DNA of 32,179 nucleotides from an uncultured Thermomicrobiales bacterium (GCA_902806415.1 CADCWN010000065.1:1-32179), one strand, 5' to 3'; shown: positions 14,974 through 22,874, numbered from the stretch's first letter. Notes: generated by a model not told the origin, from the sequence alone. Translations and numbers: made by a program.

Positions 14974-15068
14974 TGTAGGGGCGTATTGCATACGCCCAAC
15001 CCACGTCAGAGTTTTCTACAGACGTTGGTGGTAGGGCGACGTGCGGGCGTATGCAATACGCCCCTACA
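14974..15068. mobile_element. 95-bp MITE-like hairpin element with perfect 24-bp terminal inverted repeats
   Basis: Positions 14974-14997 and 15045-15068 are perfect 24-bp reverse complements (GTAGGGGCGTATTGCATACG at the core). They enclose 47 bases that are themselves partly self-complementary (CCACGTC with GACGTTGG). There is no open frame of its own. The element lies in the 365-bp gap (14806-15170) between the PRC-barrel gene and anmK. The form fits a non-autonomous palindromic element; no transposase is in the window. Confidence 0.7.
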
Positions 15069-15130
15069 CCCCCACCGCGCAGTCCGTCTTGTCACACCTC
15101 CTCGCTCCTCTCGCCGTATCCTCTCCCCGC

Positions 15131-15155
15131 CCTCTCCGTGTCTCCGTGTCTCCTG
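15131..15155. repeat. Short tandem array TCTCCGTG just 3' of anmK
   Basis: TCTCCGTG occurs twice in tandem (15133-15148), followed by the partial copy TCTCCTG, within a pyrimidine-rich tract. On the anmK strand it reads as ACGGAGAC-type units 16-40 bases past the stop. Confidence 0.5.
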
Positions 15156-15170
15156 TTCCGGCGGCTATCC

Positions 15171-16400
15171 CTACCAGAGCCTGAACCCGAGCCCTGGGGC
15201 GATCGAGCCGAGAACGGCGGGCCGGGACGCCCCGGTGGTCGCGGGGAGGGTGCCGGGGCGACCGTGGGCCGTCTCGTAGGCGAGGACGGCGAAGGCGATC
15301 GCCTCTTTCGCGTCGGCCGAAAGGCCGCGCTCCTCCACGCTGCCAACCGGCAATGGGACGAGCTCGGCGACCAGCATCCGCCGGAGCGTCGGGTTGCGCG
15401 CCCCACCCCCGCAGAGCAAGACCGCGTCGAGCGGGGTCGTCGGCAGGATGAAGCGGCGATACGCGTCGGCGATCGTGCGCGCGGTCAGTGCCGTGGCGGT
15501 GGCAAGCAGGTCAGCGTCCGATAGCCCGAGCGACAACCCTTTCGCGCGGAACTCGGCGGCGTAAGGCAGGCCGAACTCCTCGCGCCCGGTGCTCTTCGGC
15601 GGCTGACGCGCGAAGTACCCATCTTCCAGCGCATCATCGAGCAGCGGGGTGGAGACGGTGCCATTGGCCGCGAGCGCGCCCTCGTCGTCGTACTGCCGCG
15701 CCCCGCCGCTGGCGGCGACGGCCAGCGCGTCGATCAGCATATTCCCCGGCCCGGTGTCGAAGGCGAACAGCCCCGCCGCACCCCGCCCGCGCGCGATGAC
15801 CGTCACATTGCCGATCCCGCCGATATTCTGGATCGCCAGCGATTCCTCGTCGCCGAAGATCAGGTAATCGACATAGGGGACGAGCGGTGCCCCCTCGCCG
15901 CCGAGCGCGAGATCCGCCGACCTGAAGTTGTGGATGGTGGTGATCCCGGTGCGCGCCGCGATGATCGCCCCCGCCCCGATCTGCACCGTCACCGGCGCGC
16001 TCGACAACCCGGCACCACTCGCGGGGGACTGCGGCGCGTGCGGCGCGTGATAAACCGTCTGCCCGTGCGAGCCAATCAGATCGACCGCCTCGGGCGCGAT
16101 CCCCGCGCCCGCGAGGAGGTCGAGGGTCGCCGCCGCGAATGCTTCGCCCAGCAGTGCGTCGAGCTGCGCGAGGCGGGCGATCGTCCCCGTGTTCGGCGGG
16201 AAGAGATCGAAGATCGCCGCGCGCAAGGCCGGATCGAACGGCGTCGCGCTCTGGGCGATCAACTCCACTCGCCGCCGATCCCCCCCTGCGGTCGGCGCGA
16301 TCCGCACGAGCGCCGCGTCGATCGCGTCGACCGATGTGCCCGACATCAGCCCCACGACCAGCCGCTCGCGCTCAGGGTGCTGCTCGTCGCCCGCTGTCAT
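15171..16400 (-). CDS. anmK: Anhydro-N-acetylmuramic acid kinase
   Basis: AnmK converts 1,6-anhydro-N-acetylmuramic acid, released during wall turnover, to MurNAc 6-phosphate, with ring opening and phosphorylation. The 409-aa product, slightly longer than the usual ~370-390, has VVGLMSGTSVDAIDAAL (15-31), IGSHGQTVYH, QNIGGIGNVT, DTGPGNMLIDAL and LCGGGARNPTLRRML. These match the ATP-binding and catalytic motifs of the family. AAGGAGG lies 5 bases before the ATG, a near-perfect ribosome site. It follows the glycosyltransferase gene by 56 bp on the same strand. No other peptidoglycan-recycling genes are nearby. Confidence 0.93.
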   Translation of the reverse strand: MTAGDEQHPERERLVVGLMSGTSVDAIDAALVRIAPTAGGDRRRVELIAQSATPFDPALRAAIFDLFPPNTGTIARLAQLDALLGEAFAAATLDLLAGAGIAPEAVDLIGSHGQTVYHAPHAPQSPASGAGLSSAPVTVQIGAGAIIAARTGITTIHNFRSADLALGGEGAPLVPYVDYLIFGDEESLAIQNIGGIGNVTVIARGRGAAGLFAFDTGPGNMLIDALAVAASGGARQYDDEGALAANGTVSTPLLDDALEDGYFARQPPKSTGREEFGLPYAAEFRAKGLSLGLSDADLLATATALTARTIADAYRRFILPTTPLDAVLLCGGGARNPTLRRMLVAELVPLPVGSVEERGLSADAKEAIAFAVLAYETAHGRPGTLPATTGASRPAVLGSIAPGLGFRLW

Positions 16401-16456
16401 CGGTCCTCCTTTTAGCGCCCCACCGATCGGTCCCGGCGGCGTGGCGAGGCTATGGC

Positions 16457-17647
16457 CTATGCCCCGGCGCTCCGGTCGATCACCTCCCGGTAGCCCGCGA
16501 CCGTGCGCGTGAAGCTGTGCTCCGCCGCCACGAATGCCCGCGCTCGCGCGCCGATTCCGTCTGCCCAGCCCCGTTCACGCCCGGCGCGCACGATCGTCCG
16601 CACGATCGTCTCCTCCTCGTCGGGGCCGAGCGGCACCCTCAGGCACGCCTCGGGCGGCACCTCGGCGAACGAGCCCACATCGCTGACCAGTGTCGCGCGC
16701 CCGGCCGCCAGCATCCGCAGGAGACTCCCCGAGGTCTCCCCGCCGGTCGGCCAGCGGAGATTGACGCAGAGATCGGCCGCGACGAGCAACGCCTCGAATT
16801 CCCCCGCCCCGACTCGCCCGGGCCAGCGGGTCACCGGCTCCAGCCCGTGCGTGCGCGCGAAGTCGCGCGGATTGTAGTGGTGCGAACCAGCCCCCGCAAC
16901 GACGAATAAGGCGTCCGGCAAATGGTAGAGCGCGCGGGCGAAGGCGGCGAGGACGACTTCCAGCCGCTTCTCCGGGATCAAGTTCCCGAGCGCCGCGACG
17001 ATTAGCGCCCCCTGCGGCAGGCCCAGCGCCGCCCGCGCCGCCGCCCGATCCCCCGGCGGCGCGGGCGGCACCCCGTGCGGCACGACCGTCACCACTGCGC
17101 CGGGGCAGTGGCGCAGCACCTCGGCCCGCGCGTAACGATTGTGGACGATCGTCGCCAAGCTGCGCTCCACGACGCGTTCGCAGAGCGGTATCCGCGCGTG
17201 GGGCAGGGCAAGGGGACGATTGTGCAAGAGATCGTCGGCCGCCGTCGCGCCATCGGCCCCGTAGCGCAGCGCCATCTCCGCGCGATAGTCCGCCGCCGCC
17301 CTCGCCCCGCCCTGGAGTGCGCGCCACGCCTGGACGTGCTGCAAGGTGACATCGTGCAGCACGCAGATCCCCGGCTCGCGCTCCGCCCAGTCGAGGATGT
17401 AGGCGTGCTCGGGGCTGTTGCCAACATGGTAGAGCAGCGTCCTTTCGCCAGCCCTGTACGCCGCCGCGAAGGCTGTTGCGCGCACCACCCCCGCCCGCGC
17501 CGCTACCGGCGCGGACGGGGGCGCATCGTCGGCGATCACCAGCGTGAGTTCGTACTGATCCGCGAGGGCCGGGAGGAGTTCGGCGCTGTACTGGCCGATA
17601 CCGCTGGCGCTCGGGGGCAGCGGCGTGAAGATGGCGAGGCGCTTCAT
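16457..17647 (-). CDS. Glycosyltransferase family 4 (GT-B)
   Basis: The 396-aa enzyme begins RLAIFTPLPPSASGIGQYSA, the donor/acceptor-loop N terminus common in GT4 enzymes. The C-terminal nucleotide-sugar domain has VVPHGVPPAP, LGLPQGALIVAALGNLIPEK and GSLLRMLAAGRATLVSDVGS, where other members carry the EX7E-like active site. It probably adds a sugar to a surface glycan on the cytoplasmic face. It is the last of four genes with 4-base overlaps; its ATG overlaps the TGA of the coiled-coil gene (ATGA). The sugar and acceptor cannot be predicted. Confidence 0.88.
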   Translation of the reverse strand: MKRLAIFTPLPPSASGIGQYSAELLPALADQYELTLVIADDAPPSAPVAARAGVVRATAFAAAYRAGERTLLYHVGNSPEHAYILDWAEREPGICVLHDVTLQHVQAWRALQGGARAAADYRAEMALRYGADGATAADDLLHNRPLALPHARIPLCERVVERSLATIVHNRYARAEVLRHCPGAVVTVVPHGVPPAPPGDRAAARAALGLPQGALIVAALGNLIPEKRLEVVLAAFARALYHLPDALFVVAGAGSHHYNPRDFARTHGLEPVTRWPGRVGAGEFEALLVAADLCVNLRWPTGGETSGSLLRMLAAGRATLVSDVGSFAEVPPEACLRVPLGPDEEETIVRTIVRAGRERGWADGIGARARAFVAAEHSFTRTVAGYREVIDRSAGA

Positions 17648-18003
17648 TCTGGGGCGGAGGTTTGCGGAGGGGTGTGGCGCTGCTCGAACTCAGCGACCCG
17701 TGCGCGGAGCTCCGTGAGTTCGCGCGTCAGTTCGCGCTCGCGCGCGCGGTTGAGCGCATCGAGGCTGAGCAACGCCGCGTTGAAGCGATTCTGCTGCTCG
17801 ACGATCGGGTTGATATACCAGCGCAGCAGGAAACGGACCGCTTTGCGACTCGCCCCGAGCGCCGCCCCCAGCCGCCCATCCCCGGCCAATGGCAGGTGCG
17901 CGCTGACCGTGGCCCAGCGCTCCGCCTCCGCGCGCCACTCGGCGAGCAAGCGATCGCCGGCATTGGCGGGCGGGTCGGCCTCGCTCGCCGATGTGGACGT
18001 CAC
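17644..18003 (-). CDS. Small coiled-coil protein of the glycan export operon
   Basis: The 119-aa product has a charged, Ala-rich N terminus, a central segment RKAVRFLLRWYINPIVEQQN followed by RFNAALLSLDALNRARE, and a C-terminal heptad-rich helix (ELTRELTELRARVAEFEQRH) predicting a coiled coil. It has no clear catalytic motif. Its GTG start overlaps the ABC ATPase stop (GTGA) and its stop overlaps the glycosyltransferase start (ATGA), so it is translated in lock-step with both. The WY.NPI.EQQN..N..L motif also occurs, from memory, near the N terminus of glycan-linked methyltransferases and glycosyltransferases; this should be searched. A scaffold or adaptor role is a guess. Confidence 0.75.
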   Translation of the reverse strand: MTSTSASEADPPANAGDRLLAEWRAEAERWATVSAHLPLAGDGRLGAALGASRKAVRFLLRWYINPIVEQQNRFNAALLSLDALNRARERELTRELTELRARVAEFEQRHTPPQTSAPE

Positions 18004-19283
18004 TTGCCCCTCGCGCCGATCACCAGCGTCGCCGCTTGCTCGTTGGTCGCGCCGTTCGGGCCGAGCGCGTCGTCATCAGTCCAGCTGTGCTCGACGCGCA
18101 GAATCGGGCCGGGCGCGGCGTCGAGGTGGAGGTGAATCTCGTCGCTGTCGATGATCACGCCGCTGGTCGGGTCGCAGAGCAGCGCCTCCACGATGATGTC
18201 GTCGCTGTGGATCGGCAGCGCGGGGAAATGGCAACGGGCGACCCGCGCCGCGCCCGCCGCGCCCGGCAGCAGCGCGCGGCGACCCTCGAAGAGGAGGAGG
18301 CCGAGCGGGGTGCGCCAGCGCACGATCACGTCGAGCGGGCTCTGGTTGTCGCCGATCGCGGGGAGTTCCACCGTCAGCGGTGCGCCGGGCGCGAAATGCT
18401 GCGTGGCGATCCCGTGGGCATCGCGCAGCACGACGCTGGCGAATTGGGCGTGCGCGTGATCGCCGCCCGGCAACGGCCCGGCGTCGGCCCGCGCGCCTCC
18501 ATCCGTGTCCGCGTTCTCGCGCAACTGGAGGCGGGCGTACGCGGTCAGCACATCCTCGACCTCGCCGTCCGCGATGACGGCACCGCCCGAGAGGAGCAGC
18601 GCGCGGTCGCAGAACTCGCGGATCTGCTCGCTGCTGTGCGAGACGAAGAGGATCGTCACGCCCTTCTCTTGCAACCCGCGAATCGCGTCGTTGCAGCGGC
18701 GCTGGAAGGCGCTGTCACCGACCGAGAGAACCTCGTCGATCACCAGGATCTCCGGGTCCATGTTGATCGCCGTGGCGAAGCCGAGGCGCATGAACATCCC
18801 GGAGGAGTAGTGCTTCACCGGTGTGTCGATGAAGCGCTCCAACTCGGCGAACGCGACGATCTCCTCGAACTTGCGGCGCATCGCCCGCCGCCCGAAGCCG
18901 TAGATCGAGCCATTGAGGTAGATATTGTCGCGACCGGAGAGTTCGGGATGGAACCCCGCGCCGAGTTCGAGCATCGCGTAGGTGCGCCCCGCCGCGCGCA
19001 CCTCGCCGCTGCTCGGCTCCAGGATGCCGGTCACCAGTTTGAGCATCGTGCTCTTGCCCGCGCCATTGCGCCCGACGAGCCCGACCGTCTGCCCGCGCTT
19101 GATCCCGAAGCTGACGTCTTTCAGCGCCCAGAAGCTCTCTGTCGCACCCCGGTTGCGGCGGAAGCGACTGACGAACCAGTCTTGGAGCGACTCGTTGCGC
19201 TCATGGTTGATCGTGAATTTCCGCGAGACCCTGTCGAACTCGATCGCGTTCTCGCGGCTGTGCATCGCGGTTCGTCGGTTCAC
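18000..19283 (-). CDS. Polysaccharide ABC exporter ATPase with C-terminal Wzt-like domain
   Basis: The 427-aa ATPase resembles Wzt/TagH. The nucleotide-binding domain (to about 250) has Walker A GRNGAGKST (71-79), signature YSSGM (159-163), Walker B ILVIDE (179-184) and H-loop VSH (214-216). The last ~170 residues look like a beta-sandwich of the Wzt C-terminal type, which recognises the modified end of the glycan in O-antigen exporters. The GTG start overlaps the permease stop by 4 bases. An alternative ATG is at 19265. It should drive export of an undecaprenyl-linked polysaccharide with the adjacent permease. Confidence 0.9.
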   Translation of the reverse strand: MNRRTAMHSRENAIEFDRVSRKFTINHERNESLQDWFVSRFRRNRGATESFWALKDVSFGIKRGQTVGLVGRNGAGKSTMLKLVTGILEPSSGEVRAAGRTYAMLELGAGFHPELSGRDNIYLNGSIYGFGRRAMRRKFEEIVAFAELERFIDTPVKHYSSGMFMRLGFATAINMDPEILVIDEVLSVGDSAFQRRCNDAIRGLQEKGVTILFVSHSSEQIREFCDRALLLSGGAVIADGEVEDVLTAYARLQLRENADTDGGARADAGPLPGGDHAHAQFASVVLRDAHGIATQHFAPGAPLTVELPAIGDNQSPLDVIVRWRTPLGLLLFEGRRALLPGAAGAARVARCHFPALPIHSDDIIVEALLCDPTSGVIIDSDEIHLHLDAAPGPILRVEHSWTDDDALGPNGATNEQAATLVIGARGK

Positions 19284-20059
19284 AGATGCTCCCCCAACCG
19301 GCGATTCAACGACGTGAAGAAGAGATAGCCGAGGGCCAGGATGACGAAGCAGGTTGCTCCCGCACGGATATCGAAGATGAAGTCCGGCGGGCTGCCGTAG
19401 TAGAGAACCGTGCGGTACTGCTCGATAATCGAGGCCATCGGATTAAACCGGAAGACCCACCCGGCAGTCTCTGGATAGGCTTGCTTAATGTCGTAGAAGA
19501 CCGGCGTGAGGAAGAACCAGGCCAGGATGAGCACTTCGAGGATCACCCCGGTGTCACGGAAGATGACGTTGAGCCCCGCGAGAAATAGGCCCAAGCCGAC
19601 GAGCAGCATCGCCTGAATCAGTAGCAGGACCGGGAGATAGGCAATCCAGGGTGTGAAGGGCAACCCGAAGTATGCCATCAGGAGGAAGAGGACCGGGACG
19701 GCGAGCAGGAAGTTGACCGCCTCCGAAGCTACCGTCGATACCGGCAGCAGTACGCGTGGGAAATAGACCTTCTTGATGATTGTGCTATTGTCGAGCAGGC
19801 TCGTCGCGGAGGCACTGAGGCCGCGAGCGCACCAATTCCAGGGTAGTAGGCCGATCAGCACGAAGATTTCGAAATTCTTGACGCCGGTCGGGAAGATTTT
19901 GGTGAAAACGAGGGTGTAGACCAGCATCATCAGCAGCGGGTTAAGCAGGGACCAGAGGAAGCCGAGGACGGAGTTTTTATAGCGAACCTTGAGGTCCTTC
20001 GTCACCAGATTGCGGACGAGACTCCGGTAGGCGATCAGCTCTTGCGCTCTGGCAACCAC
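19280..20059 (-). CDS. ABC-2 type polysaccharide export permease (Wzm/TagG-like)
   Basis: The 259-aa integral membrane protein has the family N terminus LVRNLVTKDLKVRYKNSVLG followed by FLWSLLNPLLMMLVYTLVF, six predicted helices, and the RVLLPVSTVASEAVNFLLAV and NPMASIIEQYRTVLYYG regions. It forms the channel through which the glycan is exported and pairs with the downstream ATPase. The GTG at 20059 has AGGGGA 8 bases upstream. A promoter candidate is at 20145-20174, giving a leader of about 80 bases. First gene of the four-gene operon. Confidence 0.92.
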   Translation of the reverse strand: MVARAQELIAYRSLVRNLVTKDLKVRYKNSVLGFLWSLLNPLLMMLVYTLVFTKIFPTGVKNFEIFVLIGLLPWNWCARGLSASATSLLDNSTIIKKVYFPRVLLPVSTVASEAVNFLLAVPVLFLLMAYFGLPFTPWIAYLPVLLLIQAMLLVGLGLFLAGLNVIFRDTGVILEVLILAWFFLTPVFYDIKQAYPETAGWVFRFNPMASIIEQYRTVLYYGSPPDFIFDIRAGATCFVILALGYLFFTSLNRRLGEHL

Positions 20060-20144
20060 GTATCTATTCCCCTATGTCCACGCCGCAAAATGTCGCCGTG
20101 GCCGACGGACGGTATCCCCCGCGCTGCCCGCGCATAATCGCGCA

Positions 20145-20174
20145 AATCTACCATGCCGCCGCATACGATGGCAA
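20145..20174 (-). promoter_or_regulatory. Promoter of the glycan export operon
   Basis: Minus-strand TTGCCA (20169-20174) and TAGATT (20145-20150) are 18 bases apart. TTGCCA matches five of six -35 consensus bases. Confidence 0.45.
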
Positions 20175-20247
20175 CCGCGCACCGGCGGGTCGGTTCATTC
20201 GTCCATCGCCAGTGCAACGCCCGAGCGGCGGATCGGTTGCGATCGGC

Positions 20248-20520
20248 TCAGTCGCGAATCTCGCGGCTGGTCCAGCTGTGCGGCTCGCGCCCGGCATGGA
20301 TGGCGGTGATCGCCACGGCGAAGTCGGTGGGGCTGGCGAAACTCCCCGGTTCGAGCGCCATCGTGTCCTCGATCAGCTCCATCGGCGTGTTCTTGCGCGT
20401 GTAAAAGGCCAGGATCTGCTCCTTCGTCGCCGGGAAGGCGAGGCCGGAGAGGAATTGCAGGGCGCGCGAGCGATACTCGCGCTGCTTGATCGCGTTGAAC
20501 TCGGGCACGCTGCTGGACAT
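20248..20520 (-). CDS. DUF2795-like small protein
   Basis: The 90-aa product contains FLSGLAFPATKEQILAFYTR and NTPMELIEDTMALEPGSFAS, a short helical pattern like DUF2795 proteins, which have the motif 'P.tK.e(i/l)..a......p.e.le.l..l....f.s..e...ai'. The function of that family is not established. AAGGGGAC lies 6 bases before the ATG. It begins 11 bases after the reductase stop, so it shares its transcript. Confidence 0.65.
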   Translation of the reverse strand: MSSSVPEFNAIKQREYRSRALQFLSGLAFPATKEQILAFYTRKNTPMELIEDTMALEPGSFASPTDFAVAITAIHAGREPHSWTSREIRD

Positions 20521-20531
20521 AAACTGTCCCC

Positions 20532-21524
20532 TTATCCGTATATATCGACGACGATCCGCCCGCGCACCCCGCCGTCGAGCAGGGCGGCGGCGAGGGCCGG
20601 TGCCTCGGCCAGCGGCACCGTGCGCGTCACCTCAGCGAGGAGCTCGGCGGGGAAGTCGCGCGCCAATCGCGCCCAGGCCGCCTCGCGTCGTCCCTGCGCG
20701 GCCAGCACCGAATCGACCCCGAGCAGCCGTACGCCGCGCAGGATGAAGGGGAAGACGGTCGTGGGCAGATCGGTGCCACCGGCGAGGCCGCAGGCGGCCA
20801 CCGCGCCGGTGTAGGCGGTGGCGCGCAGGATCGCGGCGAGGGTCGCGCCGCCGACCGTGTCGATCCCACCCGCCCAGCGCTCGGAATCCAGCGGGCGTTT
20901 CGACGGCGCGGCGAGCTCCTCGCGGTCGATGATCTGCCGCGCGCCGAGACGCCGCAAGTAGTCGTGCTCGGCGGCGCGGCCGGTCGAGGCGGTGACGTTG
21001 AACCCGGCCCGCGCCAGCAGGGCGACGGCGATGCTGCCGACGCCGCCCGTCGCGCCGGTCACCACCACCTCGCGCTCGCTCAGGACCACGCCCGCCTCTT
21101 CGAGCGCGAGGACGCAGAGGGCGGCGGTCAGCCCGGCGGTGCCGAAGCCCATCGACCCCTGTAGTGTCAGCCCCTCGGGCAGACGGGTCAGCCAGGCCGC
21201 TTTCACGCGCGCGTATTCGGCCAGTCCGCCCCAGTGGCGCTCGCCGACCCCCCAGCCGGTCAGCACCACCTGATCGCCGGGGGCGAACTCCGGCGAGGCC
21301 GACTCCTCGACCGTCCCGGCGAAGTCGATCCCCGGCACCATCGGGTAGGCGCGCACGATTTTGCCGCGCCCGGTGATCGCCAGCGCGTCCTTGTAATTGA
21401 GGGTCGAGTAGGCGACCCGCACGGTGACCTCGCCCTCGGGCAACGCCGCGCGCGGTAGGTCGCTGATCGTCGTCGTGACCTTGCCCGCTTGCTCTTCGAG
21501 GACGAGCGCCTTGAATCGTTCCAT
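20532..21524 (-). CDS. YhdH/YhfP-type acryloyl-CoA reductase-like quinone oxidoreductase
   Basis: The 330-aa MDR protein lacks the catalytic Zn Cys/His pattern and instead has the YhdH-type N terminus MERFKALVLEEQAGKVTTTI, STLNYKDALAITGRGKIVR, PMVPGIDFAGTV, GWGVGERHWGGLAEYARV and the NADPH-binding TGATGGVGSIAVALL. Family members reduce acryloyl-CoA or related enoyl compounds with NADPH. ATG 21524 has AAGGGGAG 4 bases upstream. GTG 21575, overlapping the previous stop as GTGA, would add 17 residues unlike the family; it is possible but less likely. Confidence 0.88.
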   Translation of the reverse strand: MERFKALVLEEQAGKVTTTISDLPRAALPEGEVTVRVAYSTLNYKDALAITGRGKIVRAYPMVPGIDFAGTVEESASPEFAPGDQVVLTGWGVGERHWGGLAEYARVKAAWLTRLPEGLTLQGSMGFGTAGLTAALCVLALEEAGVVLSEREVVVTGATGGVGSIAVALLARAGFNVTASTGRAAEHDYLRRLGARQIIDREELAAPSKRPLDSERWAGGIDTVGGATLAAILRATAYTGAVAACGLAGGTDLPTTVFPFILRGVRLLGVDSVLAAQGRREAAWARLARDFPAELLAEVTRTVPLAEAPALAAALLDGGVRGRIVVDIYG

Positions 21525-21571
21525 CGCTCCCCTTTGCGCGGCGGTCCGCGACGGTCGGGCGTTGGCCCCGG

Positions 21572-21856
21572 TCACTCGGTCGGCTCCTCGTCCGAGAAGG
21601 TGATCAGCCCCATCTGGTAGAGGAGATCGACGATCCGGTGATTATTCTCGGCCAGCACCGTCAACATCGCATCCATATTCGCCTCGATCAGCTGTGGGAC
21701 CATCCGTGGCTGCAAGTTCTCCACCGCGATCCCTCGGCTGAGGATCTGGCGGGTCATCTCGGTGCGGAAGATCGCCTTCGCCTCGTCGGGGTGCATCAGG
21801 ATCTCCCCGAACTCCGAGCGCGAATCGGGCTCACCCTGCGGATCGAAGTCGCTCAT
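21572..21856 (-). CDS. Small acidic protein of unknown function
   Basis: The 94-aa product (MHPDEAKAIFRTEMTRQILS, VPQLIEANMDAMLTVLAENN, RIVDLLYQMGLITFSDEEPTE) is largely helical by eye and acidic. I do not recognise the family. It precedes the reductase on the same strand and its stop lies within the reductase's possible overlapping start, so they probably form an operon. An extended -10 lies at 21912-21920. The ATG has GGGCAGG directly upstream. Confidence 0.6.
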   Translation of the reverse strand: MSDFDPQGEPDSRSEFGEILMHPDEAKAIFRTEMTRQILSRGIAVENLQPRMVPQLIEANMDAMLTVLAENNHRIVDLLYQMGLITFSDEEPTE

Positions 21857-21911
21857 CCTGCCCTATTTTGCCCTTCACGGTCGGTCGGACGCCGTTCGCC
21901 GACCCGCGAGG

Positions 21912-21920
21912 AGTATAGCA
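21912..21920 (-). promoter_or_regulatory. Extended -10 (TGCTATACT) for the small acidic protein operon
   Basis: TGCTATACT on the minus strand, ~55 bases before the ATG at 21856. It is back to back with a similar plus-strand element at 21975-21983. Confidence 0.45.
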
Positions 21921-21974
21921 GCAGGGCGCGCGGGTCGCCGCAGGGCTCCCGCCCGGAAGGCTCCGCGTCGCGCG

Positions 21975-21983
21975 TGCTACACT
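21975..21983 (+). promoter_or_regulatory. Extended -10 (TGCTACACT) for the lysozyme-fold gene
   Basis: TGCTACACT, ~40 bases before ATG 22023; no -35 match. Confidence 0.4.
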
Positions 21984-22022
21984 TTGCCGCGCGATTGTGT
22001 TGGAAAAAGCGTAGCGAGAGGG

Positions 22023-22748
22023 ATGGAACGAGAGCAACCACAGGGCCGACGGGGGATGGGCGATAATAATCTCTCGCCCGCGCGCCGGGCGGCGCGGGCG
22101 CACAAACCTCGGCCGGCCTTGCTCGAACGCCTGCGCCCTTACAGCAGGGGGCGGCGGGGCTGCGCGACCCTCGGCATCTTCGTCGTCGCCGGCATGGTCC
22201 TGGCATTGGTCCTCGGCGCGCTCGTCCTGGATCGCACGATCGCGCGGCTGCTCGCCCCGCCGACCGCGACCCCCGTCCCGACCCCGGATATCGCCCGACT
22301 CGGCGCGGCCCCGGTCGTCGGCCCGCCCTCGGTCGATGTGGCCCTCATCCGGCGCGTGCTGCAACGCTACAATTCGCCCGCCGCCGATGAGGCGCAAGCG
22401 TTCTATGACTTCGGCGTCGCCCGCGGGATCGATCCGGCCTACTGCCTCGCCTTCTTCATCATCGAGAGTTCGGCGGGGACGCAGGGGGTGGCCCGTACCA
22501 CCTATTCCGTCGGGAATATCCGGGCGTTGAGCGGGCAGCCATCGTTTGAGGGATTTCGGCGCTACGATAGCTGGCGCGACGGTATCGCCGATTGGTATCG
22601 CCTGATCGACGAACTCTACGTGCGCGAGCTGGGGCTGACGACGATCGACACTATCGTCCCGGTCTATGCGCCGGGCGAAGACTCGAACGATCCCGCCGCC
22701 TACATCCTGACGGTCAAGCGTCTGGTCGCCGGCTGGCGGGGCTACTAA
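22023..22748 (+). CDS. Membrane-anchored lysozyme-fold/glucosaminidase-like protein
   Basis: The 241-aa product has a basic cytoplasmic N terminus, one helix at about 48-70 (TLGIFVVAGMVLALVLGALV), a Pro/Thr linker and an extracytoplasmic domain. The domain has FYDFGVARGIDPAYCLAFFI followed by IESSAGTQG with a candidate catalytic E148, NIRALSG, and YDSWRDGIADWYRLIDELYV, like lysozyme-fold glucosaminidases that cut peptidoglycan. The start is uncertain: GAGAGGG adjoins ATG 22023, and ATG 22056 is also possible. A heptamer array begins one base after its stop. Confidence 0.7.
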   Translation: MEREQPQGRRGMGDNNLSPARRAARAHKPRPALLERLRPYSRGRRGCATLGIFVVAGMVLALVLGALVLDRTIARLLAPPTATPVPTPDIARLGAAPVVGPPSVDVALIRRVLQRYNSPAADEAQAFYDFGVARGIDPAYCLAFFIIESSAGTQGVARTTYSVGNIRALSGQPSFEGFRRYDSWRDGIADWYRLIDELYVRELGLTTIDTIVPVYAPGEDSNDPAAYILTVKRLVAGWRGY

Positions 22749-22749
22749 T

Positions 22750-22860
22750 GAGTGCCGAGTGCCGAGTGCCGAGTGCCGAGTATGCCGAGCCGTTGTCAAT
22801 TCGTACTTCGCCGTTGGCCTCTATGCCCTGCGGGACACGTTACTTGCCACTCGGCACTCG
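22750..22860. repeat. Inverted GAGTGCC heptamer arrays filling an intergenic junction
   Basis: Four perfect tandem copies of GAGTGCC (22750-22777) begin one base after the TAA of the lysozyme-fold gene. The reverse complement CACTCGGCACTCG is at 22848-22860, a few bases before the ribosome site of the next gene. The spacer is about 70 bases. Confidence 0.8.
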
Positions 22861-22874
22861 CCTGGAGGTGACCC

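Noticed and set aside
14806..14991. Longer N terminus of the PRC-barrel protein starting MQYAPT
   Set aside because: The sequence is a translation of the palindromic repeat element and of the promoter region, not a domain.
17991..19328. 445-codon plus-strand frame opposite the ABC ATPase
   Set aside because: Antisense of a clear Walker A/B ATPase; no ribosome site or family.
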